From: Cuspidothrix issatschenkoi CHARLIE-1
GTDB lineage: Bacteria; Cyanobacteriota; Cyanobacteriia; Cyanobacteriales; Nostocaceae
Assembly (NCBI RefSeq): GCF_002934005.1
Contig: NZ_PGEM01000037.1
Location: 1 to 64,000, forward strand
Direction: 5' to 3'
DNA length: 64,000 nucleotides
Shown here: piece by piece, positions 55,755 to 64,000 of the stretch
Numbering within the stretch: the stretch's first letter is position 1
How the letters are laid out: each line of letters opens with the position of its first letter
Made by a program: the position numbers and the translations under genes
The notes under the pieces: model-generated
What the model saw: the letters and a program-made list of their open reading frames with translations, nothing else
What the model was told of the DNA's origin: nothing
Databases searched by the model: none

Positions 55755-56111
55755 TTATACGCCGAAAGACTTACCACAACCACAGGTTTGAGAGGCGTTG
55801 GGGTTAGTAAATTGGAAACCACCGCCAATCATGGCATCACTATAATCGAGCATTAAACCGTATAGATAGAGTAGACTTTTGCGATCGCTAATAATTTTAA
55901 AGCCATCATAATCAAAAACCTCATCATCCAAGGTGATCTTGCTGATATCCTCAAAATCCATCATGTAAGACATCCCCGAACAACCACCTTGTCTGACTCC
56001 CACCCGCAAGCATAAATCTTGCCCTTGCTTGGCTTGTAAAGATTTAACTTGGCGTAATGCAGCTTCGGATAAGAGAATGCCGCGTTGTTGAGTTTGAGTT
56101 GTTTGTGTCAT
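55755..56111 (-). CDS. A-type iron-sulfur cluster carrier (IscA/SufA family)
   Basis: 118-aa HesB/IscA-fold protein that carries Fe-S clusters to apoproteins. The three ligand cysteines are in place: [15 protein letters not shown] (Cys near residue 43) and the C-terminal [12 protein letters not shown]. The start [14 protein letters not shown] and the middle [20 protein letters not shown] are typical. No suf operon is adjacent. Functionally it complements the CGFS glutaredoxin/BolA pair at 48298-48959. Confidence 0.93.
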   Translation of the reverse strand: MTQTTQTQQRGILLSEAALRQVKSLQAKQGQDLCLRVGVRQGGCSGMSYMMDFEDISKITLDDEVFDYDGFKIISDRKSLLYLYGLMLDYSDAMIGGGFQFTNPNASQTCGCGKSFGV

Positions 56112-56399
56112 AGATTCTTAACTCCTGAATTTATTTTATCAATCACCCACCCCATCAGCCGTTCTGTTACCTTTGGGCTGCTAAGGATCTTTTTGTATTC
56201 ATTTTAGCGACATTAGGACGGTAAAAAAGAATAAGTTGATGGGAAGATAAAACAGGGGGTTAATTTTCCATTATCTCTTCCCTCTCACCTTTTGCCTGTT
56301 TGTCAGCAACCTCAGATTTTTATTCTAGAATTGAGGGGTTCAGTGCCTGTTGCCTCCACCATCTAATTCTCAATTGCTTTGTTTTGACTCACTTATTCT
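56112..56399. other. 288-bp divergent intergenic region
   Basis: Separates the iron-sulfur carrier gene from the DUF6930 gene. It holds purine/pyrimidine-rich tracts (TTCCCTCTCACCTTTTGCC) but no ORF, clear hairpin or promoter consensus. Confidence 0.3.
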
Positions 56400-58013
56400 A
56401 TGACCAGTTTTAATCGCTCTACCAGTCGTCGGTTGAAGAAATTAAGCCAGATTCCTTCTGTATGGGAGGGCGATCGCCGTCCATTGTCATCATCACAGAT
56501 GCCATTTGCAGATCCAGAGGGTAAAGGAGAATGTATTATCTGGGTAGATGCCTCAGAAGGCATTGTTAGAGGCATGGATATGGTAGATCCTAGCTTGGGT
56601 CCGGAAGCTATTGTCCGTACCCTGATGCGGGCAATAGAACATCCTCAAAGTCCTGCCAAACCGGCTAGACCCCAAAGAATAGTAGTACGCGATCGGGAAA
56701 TTCAATTTTACCTGCGCGGGGTGTTACAAGATTTAGATATTGCCATTGACTACGTACCTCAACTACCCATCATTGATGAACTGTTTCGCTCCTTTGCCGA
56801 AGTCATTGACAATCAAATTCCCGATTTACCACCGAAATACGCCCAGCGATTGCACAGTCAAGCTTTAGAAGTTTGGCAAGCTGCCCCTTGGAACTTTTTA
56901 GAAGAACAGCAAATTATTTCCATCGAAATTAATCACTGGGATGTAGAAAAACTTTATACTTCAGTCATGGGGATGTTAGGCATTGAATATGGGATTTTGT
57001 TTTATCGTTCGGAAGATTCCCTCAAACGCTTTCGCTCCGCTGTTATGGCTGATGGAGATGAACTCAATGATGATTTAGAAGAAGCATTCCTCAAACAGGA
57101 CTGTTTATTTCTCACTTTTGATTCATTAGATGATAGCGACGATGATGGAGAAAATTTGGCAGATATGCCCCTATCAGAAATTCAGCCTACTTTCGGGAAT
57201 ATTCACCCACTAGAAGGTTTACGTTCTGTTTTATACGAGGAAGAAGCCCTGGTCACTTTTGTGGCTGTAGAAGGTTTATTACGGTTTGTGCGTGACCACT
57301 ATCGTCAATTATACGAAGAAGATTTTCCCACTCTCACCCAACGTTATCGAATTTCCTTACCAGAACCTGACAAAAATCGTAAATCCTTAACTGTTACTGT
57401 TTCTACCATGCCAGAGTTAACGGCAGAATTAGAAGAAATGGCTGGCTTGGATGATGAAGATGATGAGGATGACGAATATGAAGAGTCTCTACTAGACTCT
57501 ATCAGAAATGATTTAATTCCAGAAGATGCTTTTATGTGTCTGGGAGTCCTACCTTGGGATACATTGGATAAACTGCCTCAAGGATTGAATTACCAATCAG
57601 CAGGTAAATTTCCACGACAGGGGGATGGTTTACCCGTGGTCGTGATTCAGACCTCTCGTCCCAAAGCTAAGATGATTATTGAACGGATTCAAGACGATGG
57701 GGGATTAAATGGGATTTGCTTTCATACCGTTGTTGATGAATGGGATGATGATAGATTTGACTTAGGTTTATTGCAAACACAGAATCATGAATTATTTTTG
57801 TTTGGGCAGTTTGTACATGATGATCCAGTACATATAGAAGCTAAGAAAAAATGGGAGCAGCGTTGTCGTCATACCAATGGTTATTGCGGTTTAATCATTG
57901 CCAAAGGATTGACCGGGGCAAGTCGTGGTAATCCCCAAGCAAAAGATATGATGGCTTTATTAGAAGGTCATGTCCTTCCTTCGCAAACATTAAACTTGGC
58001 AACAGTTGACTAA
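56400..58013 (+). CDS. Cyanobacterial DUF6930-type protein, unknown function
   Basis: 537-aa soluble acidic protein. A basic N-terminus (NRSTSRRLKKLSQIPSVWEG) leads to a domain with WVDASEGIVRGMDMVDPSLG and PQRIVVRDREIQFYLRGVLQ. A second domain contains NHWDVEKLYTSVMGMLGIEY. The middle has an Asp/Glu-only stretch (LDDEDDEDDEYEESLLDSI). The C-terminal part repeats the alpha/beta layout (VVVIQTSRPKAKMIIERIQD). No catalytic motif is recognised. The first gene block contains a HIP1 site. It is followed directly by a MITE. Confidence 0.8.
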   Translation: MTSFNRSTSRRLKKLSQIPSVWEGDRRPLSSSQMPFADPEGKGECIIWVDASEGIVRGMDMVDPSLGPEAIVRTLMRAIEHPQSPAKPARPQRIVVRDREIQFYLRGVLQDLDIAIDYVPQLPIIDELFRSFAEVIDNQIPDLPPKYAQRLHSQALEVWQAAPWNFLEEQQIISIEINHWDVEKLYTSVMGMLGIEYGILFYRSEDSLKRFRSAVMADGDELNDDLEEAFLKQDCLFLTFDSLDDSDDDGENLADMPLSEIQPTFGNIHPLEGLRSVLYEEEALVTFVAVEGLLRFVRDHYRQLYEEDFPTLTQRYRISLPEPDKNRKSLTVTVSTMPELTAELEEMAGLDDEDDEDDEYEESLLDSIRNDLIPEDAFMCLGVLPWDTLDKLPQGLNYQSAGKFPRQGDGLPVVVIQTSRPKAKMIIERIQDDGGLNGICFHTVVDEWDDDRFDLGLLQTQNHELFLFGQFVHDDPVHIEAKKKWEQRCRHTNGYCGLIIAKGLTGASRGNPQAKDMMALLEGHVLPSQTLNLATVD

Positions 58014-58018
58014 AAATC

Positions 58019-58221
58019 TAGGACTTACGCACTGTACAAATTAACCATGATGTGAATAAACGAAAATCCGTCGTTTCGGGCTTTTGGCGATTAACTTCTG
58101 TTCAATAGCGAACTGCTTGCAGCAGCGCTTCGCTATCGCTTAAAAATCATCAAAAAATAACCTTAAAATACCCGAAAACCATACCCCATATTTGGTTGAT
58201 CCTGTCAATGCGTAAGTCCTA
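58019..58221. mobile_element. ~200-bp MITE flanked by TA, copy 2
   Basis: Terminal inverted repeats TAGGACTTACGCA and TGCGTAAGTCCTA are perfect over 13 bp including flanking TA. The interior shares with the copy at 20729-20930 the AGCGAACTGCTTGCAGCAG palindrome (about 58110-58128) and, in opposite orientation, blocks such as AACCATGATGTG and GATTAACTTCTG. It inserted 6 bp after the DUF6930 stop. Confidence 0.85.
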
Positions 58222-58559
58222 AAATCTATAAATATACAGGACTTACCTAAAACATCAGCAAAATAGCGTAGGGGTAATTTATGAATTGCCCTGAGTGATT
58301 AATTTTGGTTCCTTGGTCTAGAATCTCAACATTGATGGCTCAAATCAATGGTAATCAGCCTAAATTCACAAGGAGTATACAGCATTTCAACCAGGCGATC
58401 ACCAAGTTGATTTTGCCTAGCAGTTGACAAACTGAAAAATTTTAATAATATTAGTGTTTTTGTTACATTGTTAATTCAGACTAACTCTCATGGTCTAATT
58501 CGGTGTTTTGTGTCCCAGAAATCTCTAAATCAAGTAAATATATAGCTAAGTGCATGATA
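58222..58559. other. Intergenic region after the MITE
   Basis: About 340 bp. It starts with a solitary MITE end (CAGGACTTACC at about 58240), likely a decayed third copy. The rest is AT-rich with no supported gene and should contain the promoter of the ribbon-helix-helix gene. Confidence 0.35.
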
Positions 58560-58724
58560 ATGACAAATAAAAAATGGGCGGTTAAACGCATAACAGTTAA
58601 TCTAGCTACACAAGAAGCAGAAAAGCTAGAAAAATATTGCCAGCAAACAGGCAGACCAGCAACAGATGTAATTCGAGAATTGATTAGAAGCCTACCTCAA
58701 GGGGAAGAAGAAGCAGGGGGGTGA
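58560..58724 (+). CDS. Small ribbon-helix-helix protein
   Basis: 54 aa from ATG 58560 (MTNKKWAVKRITVNLATQEA). The strand KRITVNLA plus two helices (EKLEKYCQQTGR, TDVIRELIRSLP) is the CopG/Arc/MetJ-like DNA-binding pattern. It may be a solitary regulator or an orphan antitoxin, but no toxin gene is adjacent. Its C-terminal GEEEAGG runs into a purine repeat. An upstream in-frame ATG at 58503 gives a 73-aa version with an unlikely Cys/Ser-rich leader. Confidence 0.65.
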   Translation: MTNKKWAVKRITVNLATQEAEKLEKYCQQTGRPATDVIRELIRSLPQGEEEAGG

Positions 58725-58848
58725 TAGGGAGCAGAGGGGCAGGGGGGCGAAAGAATTTTGTCAATGACAACTAACAACTGACAATTGACAACTGACCAAT
58801 CACCAATTCAGTTACAATTTGTAAAGAAACTGAACAAGGAACGAGGGA

Positions 58849-60288
58849 ATGCGCGTTGCAATTGTAGGTGCGGGACTAGCTGGGTTAGCAACTGCTATAG
58901 ATTTAGTAGATGCGGGTTGTGAGGTAGAAATTTTCGAGTCTCGCCCGTTTGTAGGGGGTAAAGTAGGCAGTTGGGTAGATGGTGATGGCAACCATATTGA
59001 AATGGGGCTGCACGTCTTTTTCGGCTGCTATTACAATCTGTTTGCATTAATGGAGAAAGTGGGGGCTGGGGAAAATTTACGCCTCAAGCAACATACCCAT
59101 ACTTTTATTAATAAAGGTGGAGAAACTGGGGCGTTAGATTTTCGCTTTTTCACAGGTGCGCCTTTTAATGGTTTAAAGGCATTTTTCACTACCTCCCAAC
59201 TGTCTTTACAAGATAAATTCCAAAATGCGATCGCTCTGGGTACTAGCCCTATAGTTCAGGGTTTGGTAGACTTTGACGGCGCAATGAACACTATTCGCAA
59301 ATTAGACAAAATCAGTTTTTCCCAATGGTTTTATAATCACGGTGGCAGTAAAGGTAGCATTAAACGTCTGTGGAATCCCATCGCCTACGCTTTAGGATTC
59401 ATAGATTGTGATCATATTTCTGCCCGTTGTATGTTGACAATTTTTCAGTTTTTTGCAGTCAGAACTGAAGCTTCAATTCTGCGAATGCTGGAAGGTTCAC
59501 CCCACGAATATTTACACAAACCTATTGTTAAATATTTAGAAGCAAAAGGCACAAAAATATACACCCGTCGCCAAGTGCGAGAAATTCAGTTTGCTGAATC
59601 TGGATCAGAAACTCATGTTACAGGGATAGTAGTTGCCCAAGGTGACACAGAGGAAGTAATTACTGCTGATGCCTATGTCTGTGCTTGTGATATTCCCGGA
59701 ATTCACCGAGTTTTACCCCAAGCTTGGCGCAAATGGCCAGAATTTGATAACATTTACAAATTAGATGCCGTTCCAGTCGCTACAGTGCAACTACGTTTTG
59801 ATGGTTGGGTGACAGAATTGCAAGATGAAGAAAAACGCAAACAATTAAACCACGCCGTTGGCATAGATAATTTGTTATATACCGCCGATGCGGATTTTTC
59901 TTGTTTTGCTGATTTGGCTTTAACCAGTCCCGCAGATTATTATCGTCCTGGTGAGGGTTCATTGTTGCAATTGGTATTGACACCGGGAGATCCTTTTATT
60001 AAACAAAACAATGAAGCGATCGCTCATCACGTCTTAAAACAAGTACATGAACTGTTTCCTTCTTCTAGAGACTTAAACATGACTTGGTATAGCGTAGTCA
60101 AACTGGCTCAATCTTTGTACCGTGAAGCACCAGGTATGGATGCCTACCGTCCAGATCAAAAAACACCTATACCTAACTTTTTCCTAGCTGGCAGTTACAC
60201 TCAACAAGATTATATTGACAGCATGGAAGGAGCAACAATTTCTGGAAAACGTGCCGCTAAAGTAATTCTAGAAACTGTGAAGCAGTAG
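58849..60288 (+). CDS. crtQ: Zeta-carotene desaturase
   Basis: FAD-dependent plant-type zeta-carotene desaturase (ZDS) that converts zeta-carotene to lycopene. The 479-aa sequence begins with the dinucleotide-binding motif [20 protein letters not shown], then [33 protein letters not shown], and [20 protein letters not shown]. It ends with the substrate/FAD motif [20 protein letters not shown]. It is full length. It precedes an SRPBCC gene by 81 bp, the usual cyanobacterial order to my recollection. The leader contains CAACTGA-type repeats. Confidence 0.96.
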   Translation: MRVAIVGAGLAGLATAIDLVDAGCEVEIFESRPFVGGKVGSWVDGDGNHIEMGLHVFFGCYYNLFALMEKVGAGENLRLKQHTHTFINKGGETGALDFRFFTGAPFNGLKAFFTTSQLSLQDKFQNAIALGTSPIVQGLVDFDGAMNTIRKLDKISFSQWFYNHGGSKGSIKRLWNPIAYALGFIDCDHISARCMLTIFQFFAVRTEASILRMLEGSPHEYLHKPIVKYLEAKGTKIYTRRQVREIQFAESGSETHVTGIVVAQGDTEEVITADAYVCACDIPGIHRVLPQAWRKWPEFDNIYKLDAVPVATVQLRFDGWVTELQDEEKRKQLNHAVGIDNLLYTADADFSCFADLALTSPADYYRPGEGSLLQLVLTPGDPFIKQNNEAIAHHVLKQVHELFPSSRDLNMTWYSVVKLAQSLYREAPGMDAYRPDQKTPIPNFFLAGSYTQQDYIDSMEGATISGKRAAKVILETVKQ

Positions 60289-60294
60289 GTGACG

Positions 60295-60328
60295 GTTAAC
60301 AGTTAACAGTTAACTGTTAACTGTTAAC
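60295..60328. repeat. Perfect 34-bp palindrome made of heptamers
   Basis: Two and a half copies of GTTAACA meet two and a half copies of its complement TGTTAAC at a central GTTAAC, giving a palindrome perfect over 34 bp, 6 bp after the crtQ stop. It could form a hairpin at the crtQ 3' end but has no T-run. Confidence 0.9.
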
Positions 60329-60331
60329 AAA

Positions 60332-60366
60332 CTAAAATCTAAAATCTAAAATCTAAAATCTAAAAT
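60332..60366. repeat. Heptamer tandem repeat (CTAAAAT)5
   Basis: Five perfect copies of CTAAAAT, ending 3 bp before the start codon of the SRPBCC gene, so the array occupies the place of its ribosome-binding site. Confidence 0.95.
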
Positions 60367-60369
60367 CCT

Positions 60370-60822
60370 ATGAGTGACTGGTTAGAGCATAGCGTACAGG
60401 TAGAAGTTGAAGTTCCCATAGAATTAGTCTGGGAATTATGGTCTGATTTAGAGCAAATGCCTAAATGGATGAAATGGATTGATTCTGTAACAATTCCTCA
60501 AGATACCCCGGAGATTTCTCTGTGGAAACTGAGTACAGGGGGATTAGAATTTACCTGGAAATCTCGTATTACTAAAATGATTCCCCAGCAAATTATTCAA
60601 TGGGAATCTGTAGATGGTTTACCAAATCAAGGAGCAATTCGTTTTTATGATCGCTATAATCATAGTGTAGTAAAAATGACTGTTTCCTATGCGATTCCCG
60701 GTCTGATTGGTAAACTCATGGATAATTTGTTTTTAGGAAAAGCGGTAGAATCTACAATCCAGGAAGATTTAGAACGGTTTAAAGTCTATGCTTTAAATGT
60801 ACAAGATATGACTTTGCCTTAG
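60370..60822 (+). CDS. SRPBCC (START-like) family protein
   Basis: 150-aa polyketide cyclase/START-like fold protein with a hydrophobic ligand cavity. SVQVEVEVPIELVWELWSDL, EQMPKWMKWIDSV and LEFTWKSRITKMIPQQIIQW are typical of the family, as is the long C-terminal helix FLGKAVESTIQEDLERFKVY. Its position after zeta-carotene desaturase suggests handling of a carotenoid or other lipophilic compound, which is inference. No Shine-Dalgarno sequence is visible because a heptamer array abuts the ATG. Confidence 0.88.
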   Translation: MSDWLEHSVQVEVEVPIELVWELWSDLEQMPKWMKWIDSVTIPQDTPEISLWKLSTGGLEFTWKSRITKMIPQQIIQWESVDGLPNQGAIRFYDRYNHSVVKMTVSYAIPGLIGKLMDNLFLGKAVESTIQEDLERFKVYALNVQDMTLP

Positions 60823-60958
60823 AAGGGAAAAGGCAGGAGAGCAGGAGAGAGGGGAGAAATTTCTTTTTTATTTCTTCTTTCTACTGAACTCCTGATAGCG
60901 TTCACGTAGTGTGCCGAAGGCATAGCGTGGCGTTAGCCATACTCCTGAACTCCTGTAC

Positions 60959-61090
60959 GGGCGAAGCATTCTCACTATTAATTATTCATTTGTATCACAA
61001 TATGTGTTGAGAATGCTTCGCCCCTACGACTATTAATTTAATTATTGATTTGTATCACAATCTATGTTGAGAATGCTTTGCCCCTACGAC
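60959..61090. repeat. Inverted repeat plus 60-bp tandem duplication
   Basis: GGGCGAAGCATTCTCA (60959-60974) is exactly inverted at 61008-61023. The segment 60971-61030, ending TGTATCACAA...GAATGCTTCGCCCCTACGAC, is repeated with few changes at 61031-61090 with a period of exactly 60 bp. It abuts the aldo/keto reductase stop codon. Confidence 0.85.
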
Positions 61091-61091
61091 C

Positions 61092-62036
61092 TCAATGTAA
61101 CCAAGGACGAGTAATTTTTTCTAATTCGGCAATTTCATCTTGAGTCATTTGCCAACCTAAAGCACCAACATTTTCTTTAACTTGTGCAGCGTTTTTGACT
61201 CCAGCAATGGGGATGACATTTCCTTGCGCTATTAACCAGTTTAAGGCTACTTGGGCAGGAGTGCGATTATATTTTTCGCCAATTTCTCGCAAGATAGATA
61301 AAACAGAGGCAATTTTATTTAAACCATCCTGACTAAATCGCGGATCTATGCTTCTTGCTCCCGTGGGATGTTGGGAGGGTGTATACTTACCTGTGAGTAA
61401 GCCTTGCGCTAGGGGACTATAGGCTAAAATAGTTACACCTAAATCACGGGCTGTTTGGTAAATACCGTTACCTTCAATTTGGCGTGTTAATAGAGAATAA
61501 CGCATCTGATTTACAGCCAAAGGTACACCCCTGGCGGCTAATATTTGGTGTGCTTCTCGCATTTGGGCGGCTGAATAATTACTCACACCTACTGCACCTA
61601 TTCTGCCCCGTTTCACTTCATCAGCGAGGGTATTCATCAAAGTTTCTTGACTTAAAAAGAAAGTAAAAGGCCAATGAACTTGATATAATTCGATTCTATC
61701 TACTTGTAGACGTTGCAAACTAGCACTTAAAGCTTCAGATACAGATTTACTATCCCAACGCCAAGGTAAGGGGCCAAACTTTGTGGCAATTTGTAGTTTT
61801 TGGGTGGTTTGTTTCATGAACTGGCCTAAAAACTGTTCCGAAAGTCCTAAACCGTAAACTTCCGCAGTATCAAAGAAAGTGACACCAGCATCTAAGGCTG
61901 CACTAAAAGCAGCTTGTAACTGTTCTTCACCGTACCCGTCGCCATAATTCCAAAATAGTTTATCACCCCAAGCCCAAGTACCGATACAGAGAGGGGAAAC
62001 AGCTAGACCATTTTTTCCTAACGTGATGGTTTGCAT
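61092..62036 (-). CDS. Aldo/keto reductase
   Basis: 314-aa NADPH-dependent oxidoreductase of the AKR superfamily. The barrel tetrad is present: Asp and Tyr in VTFFDTAEVYGLGLSE, Lys in LQIATKFG, and His in LYQVHWPF. The cofactor end SPLAQGLLTGKY and IPIAGVKNAAQVKENVGALG are typical. The substrate is unknown. Cyanobacterial relatives detoxify reactive aldehydes. It is transcribed convergently with the SRPBCC gene, and repeats fill the gap. Confidence 0.93.
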   Translation of the reverse strand: MQTITLGKNGLAVSPLCIGTWAWGDKLFWNYGDGYGEEQLQAAFSAALDAGVTFFDTAEVYGLGLSEQFLGQFMKQTTQKLQIATKFGPLPWRWDSKSVSEALSASLQRLQVDRIELYQVHWPFTFFLSQETLMNTLADEVKRGRIGAVGVSNYSAAQMREAHQILAARGVPLAVNQMRYSLLTRQIEGNGIYQTARDLGVTILAYSPLAQGLLTGKYTPSQHPTGARSIDPRFSQDGLNKIASVLSILREIGEKYNRTPAQVALNWLIAQGNVIPIAGVKNAAQVKENVGALGWQMTQDEIAELEKITRPWLH

Positions 62037-62263
62037 TTTGGTAGAATTATATTTACATTTCTTTACTTTCTTAGTCTAAATCACTGATGAGATGGATTGA
62101 GAGATTTCACGGAAATAGTTTGCAAACATTAGTGTTGATAAATAATTTTTTCCGTTATGTGATTCTCCACTCTGTGTAATCTTCTAATCGTTTTAATCTT
62201 TGATTTAGACATAATATTATTAATTAGAGATGAAAATTCTGTAAACCATCTAAAAAAGTAGCT

Positions 62264-63700
62264 ATGGCAATAGAAGATACATTTGATACCCAAAATCCAG
62301 CTATAACTATACCAAAAGTCAATATTTTGACCATGTTTCGCTTAGGATTATTTCAAATGGGGTTGAGTATGATGTCTATTTTGACTTTGGGGGTACTTAA
62401 CCGAGTTATGATTAAGGAAATAGCTATTCCTGCGACTCTAGGCAGTTTAGTATTAGCAATACCTTATTTTATCGCCCCGACCAGAATTTTATTTGGACAA
62501 GTTTCTGATGCCAGACCGTTATTTGGTTATCATCGAACTGCCTATGTTTGGATGGGTGCGGGAATATTTGCGATCGCCGCTTTTTTAATTGTACAAGTAA
62601 TCTGGCAATTAAATAATTCTGGTATTAGCGATACTACCGAGGTTTGGAGTACAGCAACTATTGGCTGGTTAGCTGTTTTAAGTTTAGTTTTTGCTATTTA
62701 CGGTTTAGCGATTTGTGCTAGTGGTACAACATTTGCGGCTTTATTAGTGGATATTTCCGAAGAGGACAACCGTTCCCAAATTGTGGGTATTGTTTGGTCA
62801 ATGTTGATGGTAGGAATTATCGTCGGGGCAATTATTAGTTCTAGTTTATTAAAACAATTGGATGGTAATGCCCCTTTAGCAGATTTACAGTCAGCAATTA
62901 ATCGTTTATTTCTCATAGTTCCCAGTATCGTATTTGCTTTATCAATTATCGCTACTGTGGGAGTAGAAAAAAAATATTCGCACTTTTTCAACCGTTCCAC
63001 TTCATCAAATCGAGAAGATAATATTAGTTTAAGTGGTGCTTGGCAAATCTTAACAGCTAGTCCGCAAACAGGCTTATTTTTCACATTTTTATTAGTGATG
63101 ACTATCAGCTTGTTTATGCAAGATCCCATTGTCGAACCCTATGCTGGTGAAGTCTTTAAAATGCCTTTGGCAGACAGTACCAAACTCAACGTTTTTTATG
63201 GAACTGGTATCTTAATTTCCTATGGAGTTACAGGGTTTTTTATCGTTCCTCGGTTGGGTAAACGTAAAACTATCAAATTAGGTTGTATTTTGGTGGCAGT
63301 TGCGGCTTTATTGATCGGTTTTTCAGGATTTTCTGCTAATCCATCTATACTCAAAGGAAGTTTAGTTATATTTGGTTTAGCTACTGGTTTTGTCACTACT
63401 GCGGCAGTGAGTTTAATGTTAGATTTAACCATAGCTGAAGCTGCAGGTACATTCATCGGTGCTTGGGGACTTGCTCAGTCTATATCTAGAGGAATTGCAA
63501 CTGTAGTTGGTGGTACTGTTTTAGATATCGGACGACAGTTATTACCAGATAATCTAGTCTTAGCTTATGGGTTAGTATTTACCCTAGAAGCTGTGGGAAT
63601 GTTAGTATCAATCGTCTTTTTAAATCGTGTGAATGTGACGGAATTTAAAACTAATACTAAAAAGGCTTTTGCTTCTGTTTTAGAAAGTGATTTAGATTAA
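62264..63700 (+). CDS. BCD-family (PucC-like) MFS transporter
   Basis: 478-aa membrane protein with about 12 helices, of the bacteriochlorophyll delivery (BCD/PucC) family. VNILTMFRLGLFQMGLSMMS, LGVLNRVMIKEIAIPATLGS, FGQVSDARPLFGYHRTAYVW and EEDNRSQIVGIVWSMLMVGI are diagnostic. In oxygenic phototrophs members are thought to help chlorophyll delivery or assembly of chlorophyll proteins, possibly under stress. The start ATG at 62264 has no strong ribosome-binding site. It is followed 51 bp later by an inositol monophosphatase-family gene. Confidence 0.93.
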   Translation: MAIEDTFDTQNPAITIPKVNILTMFRLGLFQMGLSMMSILTLGVLNRVMIKEIAIPATLGSLVLAIPYFIAPTRILFGQVSDARPLFGYHRTAYVWMGAGIFAIAAFLIVQVIWQLNNSGISDTTEVWSTATIGWLAVLSLVFAIYGLAICASGTTFAALLVDISEEDNRSQIVGIVWSMLMVGIIVGAIISSSLLKQLDGNAPLADLQSAINRLFLIVPSIVFALSIIATVGVEKKYSHFFNRSTSSNREDNISLSGAWQILTASPQTGLFFTFLLVMTISLFMQDPIVEPYAGEVFKMPLADSTKLNVFYGTGILISYGVTGFFIVPRLGKRKTIKLGCILVAVAALLIGFSGFSANPSILKGSLVIFGLATGFVTTAAVSLMLDLTIAEAAGTFIGAWGLAQSISRGIATVVGGTVLDIGRQLLPDNLVLAYGLVFTLEAVGMLVSIVFLNRVNVTEFKTNTKKAFASVLESDLD

Positions 63701-63751
63701 TGGTGATTAGTGATTGGTAATTAAAAAACAACTGACAACTGACAAATAAAA

Positions 63752-64000
63752 ATGAACGATTTTTGGAATACAATTTTAGAATTTGCCGAAACCACTACGA
63801 CCAGAGTGGGAACACAATTAATGCAAGATTTTGGCAAAGTTCAAGCTTCACAAAAAGCTGATGGTAGCTTAGTTACAAAATCAGATAAATGGGCAGATCA
63901 AGAAATTCGAGATGCCATTGTTTCTACTTTCTCAGGTTACGGCATTTTGAGTGAAGAAAGTGAGCAAACTTTTCCTGATACAGAATGGTGTTGGGTAATT
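63752..64000 (+). CDS. Inositol monophosphatase family protein (5' part)
   Basis: The first 83 codons of a gene cut by the right edge of the window. MNDFWNTILEFAETTTTRVG, QKADGSLVTKSDKWADQEI and GYGILSEESEQTFPDTEW carry the family's K-x-D-x-S-x-V-T-x-x-D and the metal-binding Glu (SEES, equivalent to GEE). The catalytic WxIDPxDGT should follow at the edge, where WCWVI is the last sequence visible. It is probably a phosphatase acting on inositol phosphate, histidinol phosphate or a related sugar phosphate. Confidence 0.9.
   Translation, partial: MNDFWNTILEFAETTTTRVGTQLMQDFGKVQASQKADGSLVTKSDKWADQEIRDAIVSTFSGYGILSEESEQTFPDTEWCWVI

Noticed and set aside
58560-58724. Antitoxin of a toxin-antitoxin pair
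   Set aside because: The ribbon-helix-helix fold fits an antitoxin, but no toxin-sized ORF follows; only repeats and crtQ do.
62698-63129. 143-codon ORF antisense to the BCD-family transporter
   Set aside because: It lies wholly inside a well-supported membrane-protein gene, and its sequence is the usual Lys/Asn-rich shadow of a hydrophobic frame.
1-64000. tRNA, rRNA, tmRNA or other standard RNA genes
   Set aside because: I scanned intergenic regions for T-loop-like GGTTCGAATCC and other RNA landmarks and found none. Absence is judged by eye only.

Overview
The window reads as chromosome of a low-GC filamentous, Nostocales-type cyanobacterium (Anabaena/Dolichospermum/Aphanizomenon-like). 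Support: repeated HIP1 octamers (GCGATCGC, e.g. 59227-59234 and near 8026), heptanucleotide tandem repeats of the STRR kind, zeta-carotene desaturase, NDH-1 subunit NdhD, a PucC/BCD-family transporter, a Tic22-family protein, a LabA-like NYN protein, a hybrid Ser/Thr-His kinase, and several cyanobacterial families of unknown function. The genus is inference. No rRNA, tRNA, CRISPR array or intact transposase was seen.

Layout. 1-10 kb: tRNA-dihydrouridine synthase, secreted GH10-like hydrolase, DUF5009/COG4299 membrane protein, a decayed ~1 kb stretch with sensor-kinase-like remnants, NYN protein, leuA, a MITE, coaD overlapping a DivIVA-like coiled-coil gene, lgt. 10-19 kb: cobM, an MIF-like tautomerase translationally coupled to a 1804-aa hybrid kinase, and a dgcN/dgcA-like pair (D-glutamate metabolism). 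19-27 kb: a poly-His ferrochelatase-like gene and prmC, bracketed by two oppositely oriented heptamer repeat arrays, then Tic22 and a 1237-aa protein with an actin/Hsp70-like domain. 27-39 kb: Crp-family regulator, DUF2232 protein, CobT-like protein, solute-binding lipoprotein, rpe, a divergent subtilase, ndhD, an orphan ABC ATPase, and an OmpR-type response regulator. 39-48 kb (the most accessory-looking part): small DUF6761 gene, homocitrate/isopropylmalate-synthase-like enzyme, truncated sterol-desaturase remnant, DHA2-type exporter, and a two-gene unit of a 1434-aa SF1 (UPF1/COG1112-like) helicase plus an unknown partner. 48-64 kb: monothiol glutaredoxin with BolA, a P-domain subtilase, coiled-coil/TPR proteins, an IscA/SufA-type protein, a DUF6930 protein, a ribbon-helix-helix protein, zds with an SRPBCC gene, aldo/keto reductase, a BCD-family transporter, and an inositol-monophosphatase-family gene cut by the window end.

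Most genes are ordinary housekeeping or pigment/cofactor genes. Intergenic DNA is rich in small mobile and repetitive elements: two TA-flanked ~200-bp MITEs sharing terminal repeats, a 110-bp and an 81-bp MITE, several perfect palindromes, heptamer arrays of four sequences, and a 60-bp tandem duplication. The best candidate for an undescribed system is the helicase plus partner operon at 43048-48112. Next come the DgcN/DgcA pair and the tautomerase-hybrid kinase pair.
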